Source of the DNA: Pagrus major
Taxonomy: Eukaryota; Chordata; Actinopteri; Spariformes; Sparidae
Assembly (NCBI RefSeq): GCF_040436345.1
Contig: NC_133234.1
Span: 10,292,446-10,356,445, forward strand
Length of the DNA: 64,000 nucleotides
Reading direction: 5' to 3'
Positions within the stretch are counted from its first letter, which is position 1, and each line of letters opens with the position of its first letter. The notes beneath the pieces were generated by a model. The model was given only the letters and a program-made list of their open reading frames with translations. It was not told where the DNA came from and searched no databases. Positions 12,610 through 24,800 of this stretch are shown in pieces. Made by a program: the position numbers and the translations under genes.

Positions 12610-15600
12610 GTTTGAAAGCATATTATTATGAATTTGTCTCTTACTCTTACTCTTCTTCTGTACTTCTTTATGTTCCCCAGTGAAAAAAACATATTGGCAA
12701 GCTTCCTTTGTAGCTTTCCAAGTATGGCTACACATGCTACACAGGGCATGTCATTTTCAAGCAGAGACCCAAAGTAGAGGCTAGTTCTGAACTGGTTAAA
12801 TCAGAAGGACACTTGTATTAGAAACCAGTCAAAATGTGCATCACATAAAGCCACATCATTTAGGAAAGGAAACTAGTTCTGCAGTAAAGGTCAGACTCTA
12901 TAAATGTGATTTAAGTGTTACTTTCCGCCGTATTTCATGTTCCAGCTCATTTTACCAAGCGACCACCCACTCCCACTAAAAGGCAACCAGTGAGCGATGA
13001 CTGGCACTTGACTGGCGTCAATGCATGTAGAGTCCCTTTTCTTACAACTCAGAGAAATAAAAGCAAAAGGCCTCACAGCCCAGAATGCTCAGTTTGATTG
13101 TAATCTATAGGAAGTACCTAAATGCTTCAGAGCAGAGACTGGTTCCTCACATTACTGTAGATGATGTGACTGAAGTATTATTACAGAAAACCACTGATGT
13201 TAAACTGCTGAACGTCAAGGCTGTGAACACTGTAGCCTGGTGTTTTAGTGGCACTCAATCATCATTAAGGGGCCAGAAAGTGGCTGCGGGTCAGAAGCCA
13301 AGTTTTAGCGAGTGGGCTAATTTTGAAGTGGTCGTTAGGGTCAGCATGCACCAATTCAGATTGCCGGTAAATGCCAAGCGAACAGGGATTGACTCCCATG
13401 TTAATACTTGATATCTGATTGGTGGGGCTAATGCACACTCCCAAAATGTCACAGATATAGCAGGCAACAGTCAGTACACCAGAAAGTCTTTAAGACTGAG
13501 GTGTCAGACCTAAAACTCTGTGTGTGAAATAATTACTTCTACGCACTTCTCATGAATGGGGGCATAACAGTACAGAGAAGTCACTGTTCGGCACAAGTTT
13601 GGTACAACAGAAACAACAAAAAAAAAATCCAGAGTGCATCAGCCTGAGTGTCTTTTCATTTCTTGTCAACAGATAATAGTCTAAGTTTCAGCTTGTTCCA
13701 CCTGAGAAAGTCTGTACAGCCTGTAGTTCATTAAGGAATGAACAATGAACATACAGTCTGGTACAGGTCATATTTTTATGCAGGGCTGATAAAAAACAAA
13801 TGAAAATGTCATTTGAATGCCAACTGCTTCGGTAATGTTTTTGGCCCTGTCTGCTTTCACTTCTGGAGGCAGCAGGGAGAAGTTGTTGGACTTCTTTTTT
13901 TAAAATTTAGCTTTGTTTTGATTTTACTGGGTGATGCCGTCTAATATGTGTCAGCATGTACGACATGTCTGCACCCACACACACCTGTCCAACAACGCCA
14001 ACACACTGTCCAAGTCCGATTCACCACCCGCTCTTCAAAACTTTCCCACACAGCTGATATGAAAGAAGCGGGTGGGTCCTCTAACTCCGGTGACTCATTT
14101 GAACTCGCCACAGTGTATAGTCAGTCACGGTGTCTTCTTCTTTGTCTTGTTTTATTGTGTCCTCTTCTGTTTTTGTTGTCTAATGACAGTGGAAAACAGC
14201 TTTTAAGTGCATCACTGCCAGTTACTGGATTATAGTCTGAATCAGAACTGTTACACGCTCCCCTATTGACATAAGCTCTCGTGTGTGACAAATGTATAAC
14301 AATCATAACCATTTATTTATAAAGCACCTTTCAAAACAAAGTTACAAGGTGCTTTATAAAACCAAATAAAACACAAAGCGAATAAAACAAGCTAACAGCA
14401 ATAAAAACAGAATACACATAAGAGAGTAAAATATGCAATAATAAAGCAGATAAAATCCCTGCAGTTTGAAACAAGTGGGTGATTTAAAAGACGAGACAGA
14501 GTCACAATGATAATGTCGTGATAAAGTCTCAGTGCCTTTTTGATTGCCTCTTCTTCTTCTTTATGAGATGTCACAAGAAGAAAGTCGAGGAATGGCTATA
14601 AAGCTGTACAAGGTGTTTATTCCTCCTGAAGGTCTGGCTCTGCACCCGACTTTCTCTCAAGAAATGGCCGGCTCTGAACAGCTGAGCAGCGGCTCTGTCC
14701 TCCTGCTCCGCCCGGCTGGTCACACACGGCACTCGGCAAACATCTTTAGTTTTGTTTTGATTGAGAGACCCATAGCGGCAGACATTACATATTGTGCGTT
14801 TAACTGTTTGAGTGTTTTGACACACTTTTATCACATAATCAGCAGCTCAAGTTTTCTCTTACCTTTGTATTACCCGAGACCTTTACATACAACAAACAGC
14901 AGAAATGTTTTATATGTGTTTGTGGAAATAAGTTTTCCTTGCAATGAGGAACAGAGTATTTTTTTAATGATTATGATACCAGCACACCAAGAGCTAATGA
15001 AACTTTGGGTTTAGGATTTGTTGTGTTTGGATACATGACATCAGCATTCAGTCACCGGAATGAACAACATTCAGATATTTTATCCGTCACAGTCTCCCTG
15101 TGCTGTCTAATGCCTTTGGCACTTAATGGGCCTACAGGGAGGAATAAAAACAGCCATAAGAAACACAGTGGTTCTCAGCCAAAAGCAACACATCAGGACG
15201 GTTAGTAAATAGTGCTTCGGTCCTGGAATGGATACATGTGGGTACTGCCGGAGAGCGATAAATGGCATACACGTTGAGACTGAGCAGTCTGTCATCTGCT
15301 GGTTAAGAGACTGTTGGGAAGCCATGGATACTAAACTGTTTGTTTTGCTCCCGAAATGTTTCCGTTCCCTCTGTTTGAAACGGCCGCAGCGACGTCATAT
15401 TCCAGATCATGAAGCCGTCTGAACAGAGAGAACATTCATGCACAAACTGGCGGTTTGAAGTGATTATTCAGTATAATAGCCATCTCGACTCGTTTAATGA
15501 ATAATTTGGGCTGCGACTGAGCTCTTCCAGATGGCTGAAATGAAATGCCACCCTTAGCATTTCACCAGTTGGGTGAAGTAGTCATACCAACAGGATGATG

Positions 15601-15730
15601 ATTATTATGCTGAAGTACTGATGTTCATGAGGAGCCACAGAATATCCTTGAGTGTCTTATTCCATATGTGCAGGAACTAGATTTCCCTCAAACTCCTCAG
15701 TCTCTCTTCTTGTTTCTTGTTTCCACACAG
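12610..15730 (+). other. mrtfb: mrtfb leader intron
   Basis: No exon recognised. 14305-14540 carries a fish-type interspersed repeat with a short inverted pair (AAAGCACCTT and AAGGTGCTTT). The 156-residue frame at 14544-15014 has no family match and no splice context, and is treated as chance. Confidence 0.5.
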
Positions 15731-15813
15731 GTAGCAGCAAGGCTTAACCAAAGGGACGGTGACCCATACCCCTCGTTACTTGCCTGGGACCCTCCCCAAT
15801 CGCCTCCAGAGGC
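15731..15813 (+). other. mrtfb: 5'UTR part of the mrtfb first coding exon
   Basis: The acceptor (TTTCCACACAG) ends at 15730. The 83-nt leader before the start codon contains no upstream ATG. Confidence 0.75.
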
Positions 15814-18800
15814 ATGATGGAGGCCTCTCAGGGGCAGCTAGGAGCAGAGGGGGACTGTGGGATGTTGAGTCTTCTGTTGCCCAGTCCCCAGAGCGAGGCG
15901 GTGACCCATGAGATGGAGGAGCTGTCGCTGCAGCCCACACAGAATCTGCCTCCGCTCAATGAGCGCAAAAACGGTGAGGAAGTGCTATCTTTTAACATAT
16001 TCTTATGTATTTTCTGTCGTAACACACATTGCACTATGTTACACATTGGCCACTGTAACTACTTACTCAATGCAGCATAAGTGAGTCAGCAAGGTGATAA
16101 CACAGTCGCTGTAGTGTGGGCTGTGTGCAGCTGTCCAATGTTTTTGCTGTGAACATCGTCACACTCTTGCTGTAATTCTGCTTCTAAATTATCTGAATTA
16201 TATGAGAAAATGATATGATGGATCATCAAAGTTACTGTCACCAAAACTCCTCCAATATCAAAGACAGTGCTGCACCAACATGTTACTGTGACATAACAAT
16301 CATAACTCACCCGAGTCAAGGCGAACAAGAGAACACGTTACCGTTCATTACCTGCATAATGTAGAGCAGGGGTGGAAGTAACGAATTACAACTATTCAAA
16401 TTACTGTAGTTTTTCAAGTCTGTAAATTTACTTGTATATTAGTATACATTACACCATGTAATCTACTTAGTTACTTTTAAAATCATAATTTGAATTAATA
16501 TCTAAACCTTTCATCAGCACTTTTGTAGCCAATAAGGCTATCAGATCAAAAACAGGCCAATGAAAACCCTGTGATAAGGACAGATAAGAAAAACTCTGCA
16601 GCAGGCGCAGGTTTGGAGATGTGACCATGATACTCTGAGCAGAACAGAGCAGGCATTGGGAGTAATTTAGACTGAAGATTTGGAGAAACAGAAACCCCTC
16701 TGATTGAATGCAAGCTATTGATAATGCATTACAATCAATCAATTATCAACAGTTAAATACTATCAATACTGAGTAGCGTCTGAGAAGAACCTTGTACTTT
16801 TACTTAAGCTTTATTTGAATGCAAGTAGCTTGACTTGTAATAATTCCGTAATCTAGCTGTACTCGTACTTGAGTACAGATTTTCAGTAATCTTTTCACCA
16901 CTGGTGTAGAGAGAAAAAAAGTTTTTGCATACCGTGAGTTTCTTAAGACCTATAAAGTTGTTAGAGAAAAAAATTCATAAAAACAATACCAATAAACGGG
17001 ACTTGAGGGTGTAATTGTAGAACAAAAATGGATTTGATTGCACGGTGAGGTCTCTGAAGAGCTAAGGAATACACATAGGGGGGTAAAGTAGAACAACTGT
17101 CTTCCTGAATAAATTCACTGATAATAAACTCCACATAAATCAAACACAAACATAACATCTAATCTATGTAATAACATTGTTGCTCTTTTCCTTTGTTGCA
17201 CCTCCAACATGGTGACATGTATGTAGACATGTAGCCGTTTAGACACATGCACACAGGCACATAGTCCTCAAATCCACTACTAAGTTCAAATTGGGCAGGA
17301 AAAGCGAGTCATCAACCCCTGAAACTTCCATCAGCTTTTCTTTTGTGCAGCACGCAGGGAAATACTGTTCATCATGCTAGCCAGCCTGCATGTTTCTCGT
17401 GGGCCTCACGATGTTGGAGTTATTTTGGCAGCCACATGGGACAGCCTGAGACACTGATGGATGGGTACGTGATTATCAGGCTTTAGGAGTGGGTTAGATG
17501 CACTGCTGCCTCTGCCAGTTCCTAATCATGGCTTAGATGGTGAAGGGAGATCAGTCCAGTGCAATCACTGCAATATTGATCACCATGCTTAGAAAAATCT
17601 AATTTGTCAGATACAGTCAACAAACGCAGGGTGTTAAGCCAGAGCTGGTCCAGGCCGGATTAAGCATGTTTTGGATAAACGGAGGAGTTTGTGCCGTCGT
17701 GCTGCTGCCTGCAGGAGAGCGCAGTAAAATGTCTTGACGGTGGAAAAATGTGGAATGTCAACAGTAGTAGCACCCACTCATCATCTTGGCTTTTGTCATT
17801 TCCCCTCCAGTGAGAACACACACCTCATACTTTCCACCCTCCGAGCCATCCCCAGCACTTTGCCAACCGCAGAGCCCCGTCTCTCATATTGGTTTTAACA
17901 TTCAGGTGTTAATCTGTCTACCATCGTGACAGGTCTGAGTGTCTGAGGCCGCTTCAGTTGTGTGTGGCTCAGAGAGTCTGCAGGGAGAGAGGAGGAGAAC
18001 TGCAGTGCAGCTCTGTCAGCAGAGTCAGCGTGCGGACTCAGGGCAGTGAGTTTGTTGTGACAGGGAATGAGTGTCTGGCCGGTAAGAGGTCTCCTATCAT
18101 GTGAAATCAATAATGTTAATGACAACAGCAAAAGTCTGCCAAGAAGATAAACAAGTGCACAGCTTAAAACAATATAATCACAAGTTTACTATACGTTTAT
18201 TACCAAACCATTAGACCAAAATAGCCCCAAATAATAATCAGCTGCTTTCCAAAGTGAGCGGAAAACTTATGTTTGTGTAAAGAAATAATAATAATGTCAA
18301 GATTAAAGGTACGATATGTTGAAAACATGAACATTTATTAAAATTATCAACAGAATGTTATGACATTATGACATATATGTATTGTGTTGGAAAGAAATAG
18401 GCTACCCAAGTTAGCATGCCAACTAGCTAACCCTAATGAATGAGTGTAAGAGGTGCTGGTAGAGGTTGCCTTTGGACAGAGCTAGGCTAGCTGTTTTCCC
18501 TCTGTTTCCACTTCTTAATGCTAAGCTAAGCAAACCAGCTGCTGACTCCAGCTTCACATTGAATTGATGGATATAAAAGTGGTGTCAATCATCTCATCAA
18601 ACAGTCCACAAAAAAAGATATCAAGTATATTTCCAAAAATGTGGAGCTGTTTCTTTTTATTTAGGCAATATCTGTCTATAAACATTCAATCTCTGGTTTC
18701 TAGCTGTCCTTATTATACTACTGATTTTTGTTTTCTCGCATTTCATCAGCAGCTCGGCCAACTTGGTATAGATAATATTAAATGGCTCTCTTGTTGAACG

Positions 18801-21800
18801 CAGATGAAACATTTCTATGCAAGCCTGCGTTTCCTCCACTGACCTGCTGACTGGCCGAGTGTGTGCGTGCCTGTTTCTGTGTGATTAGACAGCTTAGTCA
18901 TGTCGTCCACGTCTCTTCTCAGCCTGCTCAGGTCACAGGTCAACATGTGTTTGTCAGGCTGAGCAGCATTTCCCGGAGGAATTCAGAACAATACTTCTGA
19001 CTGGAAGTCTATACGTATCACCCTAAACAAACATGTCCCCACTAGAGTTGACTCGTTGTGTTTGAATTGTTCATTTCTTTCAGGGACATATAGCTGTAAA
19101 ATATCTGTATAAACAGGGTCCAGAGTAGAGTTCTGTAAATGTTTTACCTCAGCTCTGGTTGGAATTAAAGCTGCAGGATTCCCAGTCAAAGCCTGCGAAA
19201 GGTTAAAACAGTTGGTGGTGTGACAGTGGGTGATGCAATGAGTGGTCCCACAGCATATCTATGACGATAGTGAACGGACACAAAAGAGATGAGCGAGACA
19301 AAAGATATGACGCTGGTGAGGGCAGCTGTTTCCTGTCACATTTCACTGAAATTTTCTACCCTTCCTATAAATGGAGAAGTGTCTGTACGCGTGGTCAGTA
19401 TTTAAGTCATGTCAAATCTCTACCTCCTTTTAGTTAAAGTTAGTTAAATAGTTCACCAAAAAATTTCAATTCAGTCATTATATATTCACCTTCATGCCGA
19501 TGGAAGGTCAGGTCAGGTTATTTAATCCACGAAATATTTCTGGAGATTCACAGCATTCTACTTAACAAGCTGTATTGATCCATTTTAATATTATTTCCAT
19601 CGGCAGACGGGTGAGAAGATAATGACTGACTTTTCATTTTGGGTGAACTTTTCCTTTAACGTGACACTTGTGTTGTTGCCGCAAGCTCATCTTTTCAGCT
19701 TGAAGACAAAGTTGCCATTGTCCTTTCTCCTTAGTCAGAGCTGACTAAGACTCTTGACTCTTCTTCAGTAGTTATAGGGAACCGCTGTAGACCTCCACAT
19801 CAGGCACTGTTGGGATTGCCTACAGTGACAAAATAAAACATTTCCAAACTGAATGAGAGGGAAGTGAGAGAAGAGGTTGAGGAGGGTTGCGGCCCTGCAG
19901 TAAAAAAGAGAAGAGTCAGGGAGGAGTAAAGGAATAGAGGAAGGGCCTAATGTTGCTTCTCTCTAACACTGTGGATTCTTATCATTCTGTTGATCATGTT
20001 GCACCGCGGCTGACAGGATATGACTAAAAGCTTCACGTTTTGGGCTTTAATAGAAAGTCTCTAACCTTGAGATCAAATGACTTAATCCAGTCAGTTGTGT
20101 TTTGGACCGCTCAGCAGGCGTCTCAGGAGAGTAAAATAATGGCCTGTATGGAGGTAGAGACTTTCAGTGACTGCTGCACTGGGTTCAGAGCAGGTGAGCA
20201 CTCCTCTTCTTTGTTTTTATTGTCATACTTATTGCTCAACCCAAGTGGGAAATGATACTGCCAGCTTGTCTCGGAGTTCTGGAAGTGTTTGGGCTAATAA
20301 ATCATCTTTTAGTCATGGATGTACGTCTTTGCCTCTCATTATTGCCTTGCTCTGTTTTGTTTTTGAGTAGCAGGGATCCAAAACGTTAAAGTACATAATA
20401 ACAGCGTTGGAAATGTCATATCCTAGTAATGTAAGGCTTGGTGTGGAAACAGAACGAAACATCATACCACCCTTAAATAGCTACCGAGTTATGAAGTTGT
20501 ACTACTCTTCTGGAGTGAACTTACAAAGAAATTCCCAAAAGACAGGACAGGTTTTGAGCAAAACTTTAAAAAATGTGGTTGTTTAACTTGAGTCCTAAGT
20601 GCAAAATGCCTCTATATAGTTATCAACCCAGACTAGAGAGCAGGATATGAGTGATATATCTGGGGGAGGAGTGAGGTTAGGATGTGGTCAACTTCTCTGT
20701 CTGATCTAATTTTCTTCCCTATTTTTAATCAGTTTTTATTTTTATGTACTACCTCATCTCTCTCTATTCCCTCATGCACTTCCTCTTGTTTGTCTGCTTT
20801 AACATTACATTCTGTTTTTATGCCTTTGCAACATTTTGTTGTTTTGTTTTCCAGTCCTGCAGTTGAGGCTTCAGCAGAGGCGAACCCGGGAGCAGCTGGT
20901 GGATCAGGGCATCATGCCACGTGAGTCTCAGCACTTGTCCATCACTCACCGACAGGCTAATGCAATGTGGGCGGGAATATGATAACAAACTCTGACCCTC
21001 ATAGCTGAGATAATAAACATGTTTGCTCTATTTTTTTCATCGAAATAAATCATTTGTCTACGAACTTGTGCGAATGAAAATGTTGTGTGTTGCAGCTCTG
21101 AAGAGCCCGGCGGCTTTCCATGGGCAGATTCGCAGCTTGGAGAGAGCCAGGGTAAATAAAGTGCTTAATGTAGACTTGAGAAGCACTCCTGGACTTGTAT
21201 GTTGCTCAGTGCAGCAGAAAAGAACAGGACATGTAAATTCAGATGTGTTACTGACTGTTCCTCGTCTGTCCTTCATTACAGACTGAGAATTTCCTCAAGC
21301 ACAAGATCCGCAGTCGTCCAGAGAGAGCAGAGCTGGTCAGGATGCACATCCTGCAAGGTACTACTCTAGATAAAACAAAAGGTATATGTAGTGAGAACTA
21401 AAGTAGATAAAGCACTAGAATAAAAAGACTGAACATTTCAAGGGGAATATGGCTTCCCGTGCTATAAACAAACAAATTCAGACTGACACCAGACACAGTA
21501 TTGTAAAAAAAATATTTTCCCAACAAGAATCCTGTGTGATTATTTTTTTATTTTTCATTCAGAGACTGGAGCAGAGCCATCCCTACAGGCCACCCAGATG
21601 AGACTCAAAAGGGCCCGGCTGGCCGACAACTTGAATGAAAAGATCGCCCAGAGACCCGGTCCCATGGAGCTGGTGGAGAAGAACATCCTGCCGGTGGATT
21701 CCACCCTGAAACAGGCTATCATCGGTGAGACTCACCATGTTAGACAACCAGTGCTTTTTGAGCATTTCTGCCTTAATGGACTCAACCACGGTGAGGTGTT

Positions 21801-24800
21801 TGTTTGATCTGACATGCAGGGAATTGGGGGAGAGAAATGATGATAAAAATTGTGAATTACTTGCATAGAGGTTAACTTACTCGACTTTGTCGTCTTTCAG
21901 TTGGCCAGGTGAACTATCCCAAGGTAATGGATGAAGACAGCAGCGATGCCCTGTCTCCAGAGCAGCCGGCCAGCCAGGAGTCTCAGAGTTCTGTCCCCTC
22001 TCCATCAGAGAGCAAAATGCCAGAGACGCCCTCTCCAGTTCCAGCACCACCAGCACTGCCCAACACCATACTGCAGGTCAGATCCAGGACTAGTAACACC
22101 GATGTTTTTATGCCTGACTGGGCGATCTGGGAGATCGACATATTGCCCAGCTCTACTCCAGATATTTGTAACTCTATACAGTGTTTATAAGAAATTCAGT
22201 GTTTGCTTGGAAGTTATAAGTCTCTCTTTGTTATCTGTCGTCTTTCAGGCCTTCCCAGTTGCCACACAACCCACAACAGACTTTGTGAAATTGATCGCTA
22301 CCAGTGAGCCGCCCGCCAGCCGCCCAGCTGTCACTCCCGCGCAGCCACTCACCACAGCTGCTCCTTCAAAACCCGGCCCAACACTGGTGAAAGTAAGCGC
22401 TTTTTTTTATATCTCTAAATCTGATATCATCTCCGTGTGTAATATTTGAACGCGGCTGGACAAACCATGTGCTCCTCCCCACAACAGCAAAGCCAGCAGA
22501 AGACGCCCTCGGAGAAGAGCCGCAGTAAGAAGGGCAAAGAGCCCAAGTCCAGGGTGAAGAAGCTCAAGTACCACCAGTACGTTCCCCCCGACCAGAAGCA
22601 GGAGGCCAGTGAGGCACCCATGGACTCTTCGTATGCTCGACTACTGCAGCAGCAGCAGCTGTTCCTCCAGCTGCAGATCCTCAGCCAGCAACAGCAGCAC
22701 TACAACTACCAGACTATATTACCAGCACCACTCAAGTACGCATACCAAACATTACCCATATCACAGAGTTTTATGGATTTATGTTTTTTCAGGCCTCTTT
22801 GAAAAAAACAACACACATTTTTTTCAAGAGGCCTGGTCTGGCTTTCCTCCATAACTCTTTATCTGACAACAAGCCAAATATTGTTGTTTTCAACGGGCCA
22901 GAGGGCCATTAGCTAGTTTCCAACAACAACTCTGCCTCTAATCATATTAATAACTCCCAGGATGTTGCTCCACAGCCGCTGTTTTCATGAATGTCCTCAC
23001 AGCGGCAGTCTGGCCAAGCTCTCTTTGAACTGTGCTTGTGCTCAGTGGTTTGGTTGACTGGCTTTGTTAGTGTGAGGCACAGGTCACAGGACGGATGATC
23101 TGTTCATATTGGGAACAGATTTCCTCTCTTCATTTCCTGTCTTTCTCTTTTCTCTCTCCTCTTTTCAGTGATTCCCTCTTTCTCCCATCTCCTCTTCCTC
23201 TTTTTCTGTTTCACATGCAATGTAGTGCAAATGATTTCCTGAATAACAATGACCTCATCTTATTTCACGTCTCTTTTCTCCCGGCAGACCTGTGGCAGAG
23301 GGTCAGGGCAGCAGCGCCAGCAGCTTGCCAACCTCCATCGTGGTGTCTTTGCCCACTGCACCTCCGCCTCCCCCTGTGGCTTCGGTTCCAGCTCGCCCAA
23401 ACAACTCGCTGTCGAACCGCAAGCCAGGAGTCTTGCCTGCCAACCTGGAGGAGATGAAGGTATTTGGGAACCCACGTGCACCAGTGAACCCTTCGCCCTT
23501 GTAGCTTGGAACAGCGTGCCCCAGCAGCTTAGAAATCAAAGTTATGATTGTAGGCTGAAGGGTGGAATTACTCAGCTGTTAAAACTTAAAGTTATTACAA
23601 AGCCAGGCCATGTTTTTAATACAAGTCATTCAAGTTCATTCAGGAAGTTTCATAAAACAATGATTACACAAGGGAGCTCTCAAAATTGCATTTGATAACA
23701 ATATACTTCAGGAAGCTCTCTTTTTGCTGCGAACACTAGCAGCGCTGCCAAAAAACATGGTGTTTTGTGAGAAGAAGCTTTATACAGCTACACATATTAA
23801 GACAGTAGTTACACACCAGGACTTGAGGGAATAGCTTTGACAACTTGGGAAATCAACTTTTTTGCTGAAAGTTAGATTAAAAGATCGATACAACTAAAAT
23901 GTCTATGGAAAATATTATGATTATTATTATGCTTATGCTGTTTAATCTGTAGAAAAAACGACGTGTAAAAACAATACGTTATGGTTTTATTTGTGGTTAT
24001 ATGCAGCACTTGTTTCTTTGCCAAGATCAATGACTTCTCAGTGTCTTGTTGGTGATTGTTGCTCCACTTATTGGACTCCAGGAAGTGACTAGCCCATCAA
24101 GAAACACTTGTTTTGGAAACTGATTGTAATGGTGCTGGATGACGCTTTTTCCTAAGTTTGGACAGAGCCAGACGAGCTGTTTCCCCCTGCTTCCAGTCTG
24201 TATGTTAAGCTAATCAGCAGCCGACTGTAGCTTCCATTAAGGCACAAAGATAACTGGATCGTTTCTCCTTTTACCTCAGCGTAAAAACTACCAACAACAC
24301 AGGACAAAACAGGAGTTCATTCTTTCATTTAGTCTCTAATGAAGACACCATTTTCCCCGGGAGATTTTGTGCACAGTGAAAGACAAAATTGCGTAGTGAC
24401 AGTGAGGTTTATAGGGAACCAATCTAATCGCCCATGGTGTGATAATTCTATAGTTGTTTTTCTTGTCTAGGTGGCTGAGCTCAAACTGGAGCTAAAGCTG
24501 CGTGGCCTCCCTGTCTCGGGAACAAAGACCGACCTGATAGAAAGACTGAAGCCTTTCCAGGACAATCCCAGCAGCTCTGCTCCGACCACTCTTCCTTCTC
24601 CCAGCATTACCACCCTCTCCTCCATCCCCATGGAGGTCACAAACACCACTTCAGCCCCCACTATAGTCCTCCCAGTCCAACAGAAGACTCTAGAAAGCAT
24701 AAACCCCACACCGCCGGTCTCACCCATTCCCAGTGAACTGTCCGCCCTCCAGCATGATGTAGGCATGTCTGAGCCGCCATCTGAAATGTTGGCAGGTCTG

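Larger units (their letters stand above)
15974..20854 (+). other. mrtfb: mrtfb intron between the first coding exon and the RPEL1 exon
   Basis: A 4.9 kb intron. It holds a hAT/MITE-like inverted element at about 16366-16905, family C repeat sequence at 18400-18625, a family D element at 19449-19660, and a candidate alternative first exon at 20139-20193. Nothing else resembling an exon was seen. Confidence 0.65.

Noticed and set aside
14544..15014. 156-residue frame in the mrtfb leader intron
   Set aside because: No recognisable domain, no splice or promoter context, and composition typical of translated noncoding DNA.
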